A stretch of 64,000 nucleotides of DNA from Acephala macrosclerotiorum (GCA_014904845.1 MU119362.1:62001-126000), one strand, 5' to 3'. Positions 20,060 through 31,512 are shown, numbered from the stretch's first letter. Translations and numbers: made by a program. The notes: a model not told the origin generated them from the letters alone.

Positions 20060-21224
20060 AATCTTGTCCATGCATTCTTGGAGTTATTACGGGCTTGAAA
20101 AGTGTTGCATTCTTTGTAATTTCCCACAAACGTGTAATTTTGGGGATATTGGACGTGTCGCTGCTGTACATATTTCCGTTCTTTGCATTCTTGAATCTCA
20201 TTGCAATAGCCCTCATGTCCTTTCCCATTGCAATTGTTGCTTTTTTTTATCGTTGAAAACCTCTTTGCAAGTTTCCTTTGCTTCTTACTTGCTAGCAACT
20301 TCCTAAACTTCGAGGTATCAACTTTGTCGCCGTTTTTCCTTTCCCCAACTCTCATACCACTTCACGGGTCACGAGGATATAAGTTCAAGGCCGACATCGT
20401 GATTCCCGAGGCTATATTAAGGAAGCCTGGGAAGAAGATGATGCTCGAGCTCGCGCACATCCTTCTTTCCTTTCATTGCTCAGCCATATCAAAGTCTCAG
20501 GTGTCATTGTTCATCCAGTATCTCTGGCACAGCCTTACATATCCGTAGCACCGGCCTTGTAAGTACATGGGTAAACTGCTTCACTTTATTTTAGGTCATC
20601 GGTCATTCATATTCAGCAGCAATCGCCGATGTAATACCTGTTTCCTGATATCATCCGTTTGACCAATCACCAACTCCATGCACCAGTTGAATGTATCCAT
20701 ACATCCTGGTCACCCACAATGGGAAGCGAATCAAGATAGGGCAAGCACCCCTCATTCGACAAGCTCTAGAGGCGCAGATGCATAGAAATGACGGATGAAG
20801 AAGGCGTCGATGGAGAAGACTGCAGAAGACTGGACCGGAGATGGTCCCGACAAGTAAAGCTGCTGATCATGCTTGCAGGTCGTATGCACCGAAACCCCAG
20901 TTTGGAAGGACTTCTAGAAGCGCTCAAGCCGTTATCTGCTTCAGCTTCTGTTATGTGTATCATTCGACGAACACAACGACATCACTGGACGCCTTCCTTT
21001 ACTTGCGCCACACCTCCACATGGATTTCGTGCTGGATAAATCGTCTTTGCATGAATTTGGAAGGTGACACAAGAAGGCTTGATTCAACGTCGTATGGAGA
21101 TCTCATGGCCACGATTAGCTTCTACAGTAAGCGAGGACTGCCTTCTGGTTTTAAGTATGTCAATTCCCCCACAATTTAATCCCTCTTTTCACCACAAAAG
21201 CTTAGCAGATTCTCTTAATTCATC
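20060..21224. other. Intergenic stretch upstream of the AAAP permease
   Basis: No supportable gene; short overlapping frames only. The last few hundred bases should contain the promoter and 5' leader of the permease gene. Confidence 0.5.
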
Positions 21225-23702
21225 ATGGCAGGCGTTGTATCTAACGCTAATCTAGGCGGTGTTGCCGATGCTCGACTCGGTGACGAGGCAGATGCCATTG
21301 GAACCACCGACGACCATCGTGCTGGTATTTCACATGACATCCAGTCACCTGAGTACGACCAACACGAAAAAATTCCACCTCCGGAAACTCATGGCCACAA
21401 CACAATCTACCTCGACAGCAGTATTTCCTTCGAAAATTATCACTACTGGGCCAATCGATCCCGTGCGTTTGAGAAACATATCCGTACTGACAATGTGGGC
21501 TATGCACAACTTGGCAATTTGATTCTTGGGAGAAAGGTCAAGAACGAAGCACCTGCTGTTGATACGACAGAGATTGTGCACACCGATGAGAAAAAGGACA
21601 TCTCGAGTGGTGGAAATGGTGACAACAATACCAACGGCGCCAAGGGTGGATGGGCGCATGGCATCACAGAATCGGAGTGGGAGCAAGCTCAGAGGGCGAC
21701 TCGTACCGCTACTTGGGGTTCGCACATTACATGTACCATCCAGATCTGCACTAACACTTCTTGCAAGGCTCAATCTTCTACCTCATTACAACGGACATTT
21801 TAGGGCCGTTTAATGTGCCTTGGGCGATTGCTGTGAGTCTTCTTCTGGAACTCGAATTCCGATAGACCTCAAGACTGACCACTCAATTTAGCAAATGGGT
21901 TACGGACCTGGCTTTGTATGCTTGACCCTCTCTTTAATTGGTTGCTATTCTATGAAGTGTGGCGCTAATCAACGACAGGCACTCTACACAGTTTTCGGTG
22001 CCCTTGCATACTAGTATGTAACTAGATTCCGAGGGCAGGAGAAATCGCTGACGTTTCAATAGCTCTGGTATGCAACTCTGGAAGATTTTTGTCGGCCTCG
22101 ATTCAACCCGATATCCGATGCGCAGTAAGTTCTTCACCGGAGAACTGTGTGCAATACTAGCACTAACTCCATCCTTCTCCTCTCAGACTACGGAGATGTA
22201 GCGTTCCGGATTTACGGTAATTGGGCCCGCGTTGGGGTGAACTTTCTCCAGAGCTTCCAATTCTTTCTCAATGTTGCCTTAATCATTACCAGCAGTGCCC
22301 AGGGTCTTGCCCAGATGGCCGCGGGAGCGAACGGGAATGGCTTCCTTTGCTGTGAGTCCTGCATCTTCCCCAATCATGATCAAGAGCTGATACAGACCCA
22401 GTTGTTGTCGCAGAGGTGATATTCATGCTGCTTGGCTTCCTTCTTGGACAGATCCGTACACTTCAGCGCCTTTCCTGGTTGTCTAATGTAGCAGTATGGC
22501 TGAATATCATTGTTATCATTATGACGTTGGTTATCCTTCCAGCTTGAGCTTGCTAGAAATAAGTCACTGATTCAGAGTTACAGCATGGTCGTGGTCCATC
22601 AATACCCTCCGAACTATGCGGCAGTCCTCAACAGCTTCAACATCCCTGAAGGTCCAGTCATTACGACCGCCAACTGGCCTCCAGGGACAACTGTCTATGA
22701 TCGCGTCAATGGATTGATGAATTGCGTCTTTGCTTATGGCGGTGCAACGCTTTTCAACGAACTCATGGCTGAGATGAGAAGACCGTACGTTATACGCCCA
22801 ACACAACGGCTGCGAACATACCACGAATTGAAGCTGACAAATTCTGTAGGTACGACTTTTGGAAAGGGTTCATCATCGCTGAAGTCTTTATTTACGCCTG
22901 TTATCTGATCATGGGAATGGTAGTATACAGCGCCCAAGGCCAATTCTCATTCCCAGTTGCGTATCAAGATGAGTTGTCTCTGCCTCAACCTTTACCCCGC
23001 CTATCATTAACACGAGTTCAGGTATCCCCAATTCGGCCTACCATTTTCAGACATTGGGAAACGCTGTGTCTTTCATTTCCGCACTCATCGCTGCACTGCT
23101 GTACGGAAACATTGGCATCAAGATTTTCTACTCTGCCATTCTGCAGGATGTGTTCCGTCTTCCACCACTGAATAAACGTTTTGGCAAACTACTTTGGATC
23201 GCTCTAGGTAAGCATTTACTCTTCCCTTAAATCAAGCACAAACAAATTTTGCCTGCCGACATCTTTCGTCCCCCCTCTGAGTCTGTCAGCTAACGATACC
23301 CGACCTACAGTCCCACTATATTGGGGCGGCGCCTTCATAATCGCCGCAGCAGTCCCCCAAATCGCAAACCTAATCTCCTTCGTCGGCGCTCTCTGCATCA
23401 TGCAATTCTCCTACACCTTCCCTCCACTCCTCTTAGTAGGATACAACTGCCAAAAAGATGCAATGCTACCCGAAGAATCATTCGATCCGAGAACAGGTGA
23501 AGCAGTTCGTGTTGATGAAGGTTGGACGAGATGGATTAGAGGGTATAAGAAGAAGTGGGCGATTAATACTTTTGACATTGTGTATTTTCTGGCGGCGCTG
23601 GCGACTGCGGGGTTGGGGTTGTGGGCGTCGATTACGGGGATGCATAATACTTTTAAGACGACACCTATCACGCCTTTTACTTGTACGAATCCGGCAGGGT
23701 AG
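21225..23702 (+). CDS. Amino-acid permease, AAAP (Aa_trans) family, 11 exons
   Basis: Membrane amino-acid transporter related to the Neurospora Mtr group. A ~165-residue cytosolic N terminus (exon 1 to about 21717) precedes the first helix, IFYLITTDILGPFNVPWAI. Ten introns, mostly 50-65 nt with GT..AG ends, separate exons that join in frame through GDVAFRIYGNWARVGVNFLQ, NAVSFISALIAALLYGN and NLISFVGALCIMQFSYTFPP. About ten or eleven helices are visible. The C terminus (YKKKWAINTFDIVYFLAA) ends at TAG 23702. One oddity: the intron at 22969-23021 starts with AT (CAAG|atgagt) instead of GT, exactly one G-to-A change from a consensus gtgagt donor; without splicing, the frame runs out of the family pattern. 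The gene may therefore be recently damaged or use a rare AT-AG intron. Substrate not deducible. Confidence 0.88.
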
Positions 23703-24308
23703 GTCTGATGAAGATGGCGGATGATTGGTTTTGTGGAACCGGACAGACGAGGAACAAATCAGACAGATTACACGAGCAGACACGTAGCTGAGAGGGAGTA
23801 GGCTTTCGAAGTGATGCCACGAGGCGCCATTCTACGAGGTTTCTAAGCAGGACGTTGGCTTCTGAATTGTATTCTATTTCGTTACTTAATTATTCTCAAG
23901 TTTGATTGAGCTCTCTTCTTCTGAAAGGAAAGAAATGCATTGGTGTTTGACAGAAAATGTGCTAGGCTGAGTTGTGTACTTCATTGCTCCAGAAGTCCAA
24001 TATTAATGATGCCGCTTGCTGCGCAGGCTGATACCAATGTCAAGCGGGTCACGTGTCATTTGTTTCAGGGGAAAATGAGGCAAACTAGCGAAACCATTAT
24101 CACGTCCATTGGTGAATCTCAGTTCACAAAGTAGGGCTGTCTAGCGAGATAAAATCACGGCCATTCGAATCGCAACGATGCTTGAAATCTTACCGCTCTC
24201 TACGACTTCTACATAATAATAAGAGAGCGCACTTTCAATAATTTTGTTCTCCTTCATCATGGGCAATAGTTCTAGGAGTTTACTTTAGTCATTAGAGACT
24301 TTGCACAC

Positions 24309-24789
24309 ATGGGTGAGTGCCGATTCTTCATCTGATCTAATTGGTCAAAATTCAGTGTTTGTTTATGGTGGCCTTCTTCGATGCGCTAGAATGTCAGCCT
24401 TGTATCCGATCATTCCTTGCCGCTTTTCCTCCTTCAACTTCACCCTCGAACAATAGTTCCCTATCTTTCAGATCGCTATTGAGTTTCAACTTATGTCCCC
24501 AGTTTCATCAGATACCGCGATTACGATCGTCTTCGGGCTTCTGGGAACAATCATCGGTCTCATTAGCATAATGCTCGCTTACTTCACGTTTCGGGCCACT
24601 GTGTCCAGCAAAAGTTTGTCCTGCCCACAGTCCTGTTTTCTAGATTGAGCTTATAAACGATGTCAAGGTCCTAGGAGTATGGGCGACGATGGGCATACTC
24701 CCGTTTTTCGGCACGAACATACGCATTTTGTCACGCCAAGAACGTCATCGAATGGACTAAAGAAGAGGGGTCTGAGGCGGGGCATTTGA
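24309..24789 (+). CDS. Single-pass membrane microprotein, family copy E (78 aa)
   Basis: Unknown function. Model: join(24309..24312,24503..24613,24668..24789), 237 nt. Exon 1 is ATG G before a gtgagt donor; intron 1 is the longest of the family (190 nt) and ends ccccag. Exon 2 (111 nt) reads V-S-S-D-T-A-I-T-I-V-F-G, the helix, then AYFTFRATVSSK. Intron 2 is 54 nt with a weaker gtttgt donor; of three possible acceptors, the one at 24667 gives a tail with FRHEHTHFVTPRTSS, clearly related to FYHEHTHVTTCTSS of copy F. The protein ends KKRGLRRGI. It starts about 600 bp after the permease stop. Confidence 0.75.
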
Positions 24790-25076
24790 GAACAAATGAG
24801 AGGGTTCTTCGAGTAAGGGCTGTTTGGGTTAGAAGGTCCATTGTCAATGTTCAAGTCTTGCAGTCTTGAAACATGAGGATTACAGCGGAAGATGGTTCTT
24901 TCCCTTGCGGGGAACCGATTGTTCTTAATGGCGAAGTATGCATGGTTTAAAAGTTTCTGGTACCTTATCGTTCAGCATTCTGTTTTATTGAAAATTTCGA
25001 GAGCGGGCTGAGAAATATATCGGCACTTGAGGCGAGGCTTCTCAAGGCTTCATAGCCTTGGAGTTTTAGTGGTGCC

Positions 25077-25400
25077 CTAAGTACTCAACTCCCGCGCGCC
25101 CCTGGCAGCCTTGTCATCTTCGATAGTAGCCTTGTCAATTCCGGAAAGAATCACATCGAAGTTCGAGAACTTGCCATGTGGCGCATCTACCGAGGTAAAC
25201 ACATCCAATCGCCTATTGACCCGCGCGACAACACGTCGACGTTTCTCGGCCTCAACCAGCATGAAAGACGTGTGGGTGGTAAGCGAGAATAGCACAGCCC
25301 TGCAATTGCATAATGCATGGCTGTGATTGACTCGGTTGAGGTTAAGGTTATGAGATCCTTCGGAGCACTGCCCTTGGCACCGCTGAGAAAATCATTCAAC
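25077..25400 (-). pseudogene. Gene fragment of unknown family, probably frameshifted
   Basis: Two overlapping minus-strand frames look coding: NDFLSGAKGSAPKDLITLTS upstream and VEAEKRRRVVARVNRRLDVF followed by TSVDAPHGKFSNFDVILSG downstream, ending at TAG 25077. They join only with a frame change near 25290. I do not recognise the protein. No start codon or further exons were found, so it is listed as a remnant. Confidence 0.4.
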
Positions 25401-25589
25401 TCACTTCACTACCTTTGGCAGACTCATAGTCGTAACTTCGACATCACGACACGATCTTTCAGACCTTTGGCAGCATACTCTTGTTGTAATATAAGGAGCC
25501 TTCGATGTCTTCTGAAATGAATCGACATCAAGCATTGAGTTCCTTGATCTTCAACACAAATCAGCAACTTCTCGAAATACTTCTTCATC

Positions 25590-26102
25590 ATGGGTACATC
25601 CCTCACTTTCTGTATCTTCGTCATCCTAGCTGGGGAATCTTACCACGTCTCGGGGTGGTCGTCTTTCCTCTTGGCCGAGGCCACGCTAGGGTTCTGCTTC
25701 ATGCTTCCCATTGGATGCCTCTTTCACCCTCCCGCAAACACGTGATCACCAATTTCGTTATTCTAACATATCCGCAGTTAACGAAGATGCGGTCATCTCC
25801 ATCGTCTTAGGCGTATGTGGTATCATCGCTAACCTCCTCGGTGTCGTACTCGCATACCTCACACTCCGAGCCATGATTGTGGACAACAGTACGTTGCCAG
25901 CTATTACTTTCTCAACTAGGATTTGTTTCGCTTTGCAGCCTCAAGTTGATAATTGTGTGTAGATAAAGCACCGAGAGTTGCAAACGATGACGCCCTTGGA
26001 CAAACACGATTCTACCACGAACATACACACGTCACCACTTGCACGTCCTCTCAACTTAGCTCCGATGGCGAAGACGTCAAACAAAGAAAGAAGGATACCT
26101 GA
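25590..26102 (+). CDS. Single-pass membrane microprotein, family copy F (84 aa)
   Basis: Unknown function. Model: join(25590..25593,25778..25888,25963..26102), 255 nt. Exon 1 is ATG G before a gtacat donor; intron 1 is 184 nt ending ccgcag. Exon 2 (111 nt) reads V-N-E-D-A-V-I-S-I-V-L-G, the helix with a Cys, then AYLTLRAMIVDN. Intron 2 is 74 nt (gtacgt..gtgtag). Exon 3 carries FYHEHTHVTTCTSS and ends with the basic KQRKKDT. The most divergent exon 2 of the set, yet exon lengths and phases are unchanged. Confidence 0.76.
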
Positions 26103-26514
26103 ATCTATATGGTATTTGTCGATATGTGTTGGTCTAGGCAGGAGTTACTGGCCGGCATTGGTGTATTGGTGTTGTGTACGGGGAGCGGGGATTGGTGCTT
26201 GGACGTTGTTCTTTTGCGCGCGTTGTGAAACAAGCCTGTACTTGGTTCAGTGTTTTAACATTTGATTGATTGTGTTTTTTATCTCTCTTCTGCAGTGAAT
26301 CGCTATTCATGTTGCAGATATCCGGAGAAAAGTCGTTTGAGGTCAGAATGAGGGGTGATGCCAAGCGATTAGCCGAGTCAAGCACCCGAGTGGGGTGGTG
26401 GGCCCTATGAGGCCCTTCTCGAAAAGTACCTATGAATCGCATGGCATATACATTGGCTTTTCTAACAATTTCATTCAATTTGCTTGCTAAGCTAATAGAA
26501 CAAGACTTCGCATT

Positions 26515-27760
26515 TCAGTCTGGCGGCTCGTAGTCCGAGCCATTCTCTAAATTCCCTTGTCCAGGGTCAGCATCAGAGCTTTTTGCCACTGGACTCCTTT
26601 TCGAAGTCTTTTCATCGAAACTCTTCTTATATTCAATCTTCTTATAAGTAGGCCACATGGGATGATCTGGATCCCAAGTCCAGCTTACTAGCTTGGAGGA
26701 TCGGCCAATCATGTCCATGTCCTCCCAAATCGCCCTCAACGCCTGTGCTCTTTTTTGAACTGGTCTATCGATCTCCGACAAAACAGAGCAACGCTCCTCG
26801 TGCTCCCACTTGTATTGTGCAATGGGTTGTACAGATGGCTGTCCTTCGACTGGATACGTACGTGTACAGTAGAAGTCAGCAGACTCTTGAAGTCCCATCC
26901 GCTCTAGGAGATTGATGATGGTGAAACTGCCTTCGACAGGGATTTTGCCGAACTGACGTTCGTTTCGTGCATCTTCATACTCATCTCCCGTCTTTACGTA
27001 ATGTTCCTCCACTATTAGTTTGGGCAAGTCCATGATCGTCGATGGCTGAGCAGTCTCTAGAAACTTGATCGTCCCACATGAGAGCTTTACCCATTGTGTT
27101 ATTGCTCCGTCATCCAATGTCCCTTGCATTTTCCGAAACTCAACAGTGGGCTTGGCCTTGCCTGTTGACTTTTCATTCTCGATTAGGCCAATGATATTCT
27201 TTACGTTATAGGCCATGTACCGGTCTGCGCCTTCGCCAAGGACAGCTCTCAGCATCTGTGATATCTGACCCTCTTGAAACGCTCCAGTTTAACCAAACCT
27301 TGAAGTGGCATGATCTCTTTTGGAATTCAAACCAAAATTCTAGCGCCAATACTGAGCTGGCTCTCATGATTTTCGCGTATTGCATGGGACCACGTTCTTT
27401 CATTTGACGGTTAGCGGGGTGAAGGGAATCGAATTGCGGCTCGAAGGCCCACAGAAACATGAACAGATTTTTGAGATTGCGGAATTCCCATATTTTTTCA
27501 AGTCCAAAGGAGACATGGACGTGAAGCCCTATACTTTCGTTAATTTCCGTAAGGTAGCTTGTGGTTAAGATGTCGCAGACCTTTTAAATAGCCAGAAGAT
27601 TTTCAGGATTGAACTCTAAAGTTGGAGAGACAAGCTCAACACCACACCATTCATATGCATCATCTCTAGGCTGCCAAATGCTGTCATCATATTCTAATCC
27701 CAATTTGAGATAGTTGTCTTCGAATGTGGAAATTGATCGATTGGAGGTCTAACCATGGTG
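26515..27760 (-). pseudogene. Fungal amidoligase-family protein, broken
   Basis: Matches the fungal putative amidoligase family (ATP-grasp-like glutamine synthetase-fold ligases, biological substrate unknown). In order on the minus strand: EYDDSIWQPRDD, YEWCGVELVSPTLEFNPENL, a TAA stop at 27586-27584, KVCDILTTSYL, IGLHVHVSFG (the conserved TGLHVHVG-type block), FLWAFEPQFDSLHPANR, then a frame change near 27260-27290 and the C-terminal half from 27255 with KPTVEFRKMQGTLDDGAITQ (the TxEFRxxxGTLD block). So one nonsense change and one frame break interrupt an otherwise recognisable gene. The frame break might be an unrecognised intron. The 5' end beyond 27760 is not resolved. Confidence 0.75.
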
Positions 27761-28457
27761 AGGGCTTTGATACTGTTTTGGACGGCGATTGTCATCACCG
27801 TAGGACGGAAATCGCGATAGTAGTCACTTGAATGATTGAGTGCTTGGTCGAGTGTAAGGGGCGCGTTGACAAAGGGTCTGGTGGCTATGGTGACATCCTC
27901 AACAGTGGGTTGAGTTGAGCGACGCGAGAGTCCGAGGTGTCAAGAATCTGGTCGGGGTACAGGTCGGCGACGTTGAATTCGAGCTCAACGCCAAAAAATA
28001 AGGCTGGGTAAGACATTCCTTGTTTGGGTAAGTTGGGGATAAGTGAAATGTGGAAGGTTTAGTGACTATTGGAGGCGGCTATGCCATTGGCTTTTGTATT
28101 TGCTCTTGCCCTTTATTCACTCATTGCGAGGACAATGGGTTGGTTCTTCAATCGCTTATTTTAAGGGAAAAGAATGATACACAAGCAAAGATCATCCTTT
28201 CCGCCATTGATACAAAGCATTCTCGAGTCTCTTTCTTCGCCTGGAGACCGGCCTTTTCGCTGAAAGAAAACAAGGAGACAAAACGAGAGGAAGGGAGGAT
28301 ACGCAGGATGTTGTCTCTTCCTGACATCTCATCACGGAACAGAAGCAGTTTAGTCTACTGCTGAGCAACATAAATGGTCAGGGGATGTTGTGTTCGAGTT
28401 CGATTCTTCATTTTCTTCTCATTACTTACTTCCACAGTCCTAATGTCACATAACACA
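27761..28457. other. Region between the amidoligase remnant and the CaaX gene
   Basis: On the minus strand, 27770-28010 contains short coding-like stretches (for example SDYYRDFRPTVMTIAVQNS) that may be further decayed N-terminal sequence of the amidoligase or of another gene. No intact gene. Confidence 0.4.
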
Positions 28458-28730
28458 ATGCCCTCAATAACCTCTAAAACTCACCACGTCACTGAGCCGG
28501 CGGTCAGACACACCACAACTCCAGGCGAAGTTTTAAACTCTCACCCAGTGGGACCGAAGACCCGCGCCGAAGCAATTCTTCATGCAGAGGTCCTAGCTGC
28601 CGAGCAAGAAGAAATGCGTCGCCTGGACGATCTCCGATTCCATCGCTTCGAGCAGATGGTGGTAATCGACCTGAATGACAAGAATATAGAGAATAAAGGG
28701 AGAAAGTGTTGTGGATGTGTAATGATGTGA
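28458..28730 (+). CDS. Small protein with a C-terminal CaaX box (90 aa)
   Basis: Ends in KGRKCCGCVMM, a C-a-a-X prenylation motif (CVMM) preceded by two more Cys that could be palmitoylated; basic residues precede them. This predicts a lipid-anchored peripheral membrane protein. The middle (TRAEAILHAEVLAAEQEEMR) is predicted helical. I chose the ATG in acacaATGccc at 28458; in-frame ATGs at 28443 and 28374 would add a hydrophobic N terminus that looks fortuitous. Size and CaaX recall a G-protein gamma subunit, but I see no convincing gamma-subunit motif. No family recognised. Confidence 0.6.
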   Translation: MPSITSKTHHVTEPAVRHTTTPGEVLNSHPVGPKTRAEAILHAEVLAAEQEEMRRLDDLRFHRFEQMVVIDLNDKNIENKGRKCCGCVMM

Positions 28731-28942
28731 TCAGGTCTTCGGCCATGATCCCTCTCTCAACGTGATAGAAAAGAAGACCAAATAGCAGAATGAACTACGC
28801 TCCCATTACCCCAGAATTCAAAAGACTTGTCAACTGCATAAATTTGAACAATGAACAATAGATAGTGATCCTTAAGTTAAACTCATTTGTAAATGAAGTG
28901 ATGTGGTGACAATGTACGTGGCTATGCACTTCCTTCCTTGCA

Positions 28943-31058
28943 TCAGTCGTGGACCCTCAAAACATCACCAGCAGGCATCTCCACGGGATGTTGCTCTTGC
29001 TGACTCCCAATATGACTCTTCTTATCCATATTCCTATCATCTGGCAATTCCGAGACCATTGTGTTCGATCCATATTTCTCAAGCACCGCAGTGCCACCTA
29101 ACATCGCAGGCTCCTTATGATTTCCATGCAATTGTGGGACATCGGGATCTGTGTTGCTGTTCAGCTCGTAGGTCGCGTGTTTTTGTTTCCTGCGTCGAAG
29201 GAAGAAGAGAATTACTCCGAGGACAGCGGCGAGAACGGCGAGTCCACCGATGACGCCACCTGCGATGGCACCTATAGAGGAAGACTTCTTGGCTGCAGCG
29301 GCTGAAGTGCTCGCGGAAGGGGTTGAGGCGGAATTTGAGGGTGCTGAGTTGGAGAGCGTGCTGTTTGATGCTGAATTTGGGTAAAAGAGTGCCTTTAACT
29401 TCGGGCTCGTGAATCCGGTTGCTGGCTCGCCGACTGTGGCGTTGCCGTTGATTCTGCGAAATGTCAGCAATCTTACTAAACTGTGGGGGGAAAAAAAGTC
29501 GTGGACAATAAGGGGCATTGAGAGCGGGAATCTCACGTTCCACCAACAGCCCTGACAATGTCATCAGGGACCGTGTAAGCCGATGCATTGGCATCATACG
29601 CGCTTCCCCAAGTGATTGAGCTCATGTCCAAGACACCAACACCCTTGGTTTCCCAGTCGCAATCTGTAGCTATATTAGAAGTGGTAGCACCACCAACTGT
29701 GATCATTTGTCGGTTGCCGACGACATGGCAAGTATGTGAATACCGTGGCGAGGAACCGGAGTTCACTTGCACCCATTGGAACGACGGTAGGCTAAGGATC
29801 CAGACTTCATCGTAGTATGTGTTGACTCCGTCTCGTCCTCCGTACATGTAGATGTTGTAGCTCGAATTGTCGGGTGCAGGAGCCGCGACAAGACATGCAT
29901 CGATGCGTGGGCTTGGGGTTGAGCCAGATGTTCGTTGTGAATACCAGACACCGTCTGGGGTGCTGGCGTTGTTCAATGAGCCAACATCGAAAATGTCCAC
30001 AGATTGAAGAGACACTAGCGTCCCTGAAATTCGACTGTCAGTGAGATAATGAGCGTGTTTCAAACAGGTGGAATCTACCTTTCCAATCATGCGTCAAATC
30101 AGAAGTCGACTTCGTTCCACCCCCAATGAGGACCAAGATACCATCCGAGCCAGGTAAAGGTATATGGACCATCTGCCCACGCACTCTAGCTTGTAGGCTC
30201 ACTGCCGATGTTGAAAGATTCCTTGCCGACTGCTTGTTTAGATCCAAGACCACCATGCCACTCAAGAATCGAATGCTGCCCTGCAGCACGGTCGTCTCAG
30301 CAGAACTCCCATTGTCTTGCATGCCATTGAACCAGAACGCCAGACCCTTCTCCGGGATTGAAGTCGTTGGTCCAGAAGCTGGCTTTGAGATTCCGTATTG
30401 TGACATGTTGTACGCGGTCCAAGTGTTGTTGGTGCTGTCGTAGGACCAGAGCGAATCAGCTCCTGGCTGAGGCCACTGCCAGCCCACAAATGTCATGTTG
30501 TCAATGGCGGTTGAGCCACCGAAGAGCCAGAACTTGTGTGGGTTACTAGGGTCAGGGTATAATGTGCCGCGCGACATGTCTGGCACAGGAAGACTGCCCG
30601 TTGAATCTTGGAGCTTGGGAATTTCCTTCTGGGGGATGTCGGCCTTCCAGTCCCAGGATGTACTCATGTTGATTGAAATGAGATCCTGGTCTTGAGGACT
30701 TTAGTATCTAAAACAGAAATGGGTTGATTGAAGGCTCAGCGTACTGTTTCCAAGTGTGTGATTCGAGATTTCCGTTCCATTCTGGTCGTACGTGGTGAAC
30801 ACTTCCCTCCCACCATCAATATAGAGTGTGCCATTGAGGACAATTGCTGTGAATTGAGTTCTGTCAGTCCTCAAAAGCTTTTTACAAGGCAAGTGTGGCG
30901 TGAAGGAATATGTGATAGAAATTTTTGCAGCAACGCGTCTCAAGATACTCACATTGATGATCCAATCTTCTGCAAAAATTAACCAAAGGGTCATACTGGG
31001 CTCTCACAGCATGGTGGACTGCTACCAAGAGCAGCAGCAAAAGAGTGTTCAACACCAT
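28943..31058 (-). CDS. Secreted/type I membrane Kelch-repeat protein (605 aa)
   Basis: Model: complement(join(28943..29453,29537..30023,30079..30690,30745..30846,30953..31058)), five exons, 1818 nt. Signal peptide of ~20 residues (VLNTLLLLLLVAVHHAVRA). The mature N terminus NFCRRLDHQSIVLNGTLYID spans the first splice site and matches a family of fungal cell-wall anchored Kelch proteins. Kelch blades are seen as KFWLFGGS, GILVLIGGG, YNIYMYGGRDG and RQMITVGGATT. Many NxT/NxS sites. After a Ser/Ala-rich linker comes one helix (GAIAGGVIGGLAVLAAVLGV) and a cytosolic tail starting RRRKQ. All splice sites are GT-AG and phases agree. Likely a surface protein; partner unknown. Confidence 0.88.
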
Positions 31059-31512
31059 TGAAAGAACCTTCAGTGGGGGAACAACCAAGCATCACGAGAA
31101 AACGTAGGATGGAAAGAAGGAAGAGAATGTAAGCAAAAACATGGGAATTAGTCCGTCCCATGCCGTGTCAGGGGAACCCCGCCAAGATCTTCGCGCATTG
31201 GTAGCATGCCTCCACAACCGTAATTTGAATAAGCTCAGGCACGGGTGGCACAAAGAAGCTTATTGAAGAGAATTGCCGTTTTAAGGCAATGCCACCCTAC
31301 TTAATGGAAAACCGTGGCAAATATTCAAAGTAAGAAATCTAAGAAGCAGAGATGAACATCAGAACAACAAACACAGGGCCTTCAGAGAAGAAGAGGTATA
31401 CTTTGAAAAATATCGTGAAGTGCAGGGCACCACAGGGAGAATTGTTGTGCGGATAGTTGTCGGCCGACAATTGCGGCTGAGGCTGAACGCCCTCGTTTCG
31501 GCAGGTCGCACC

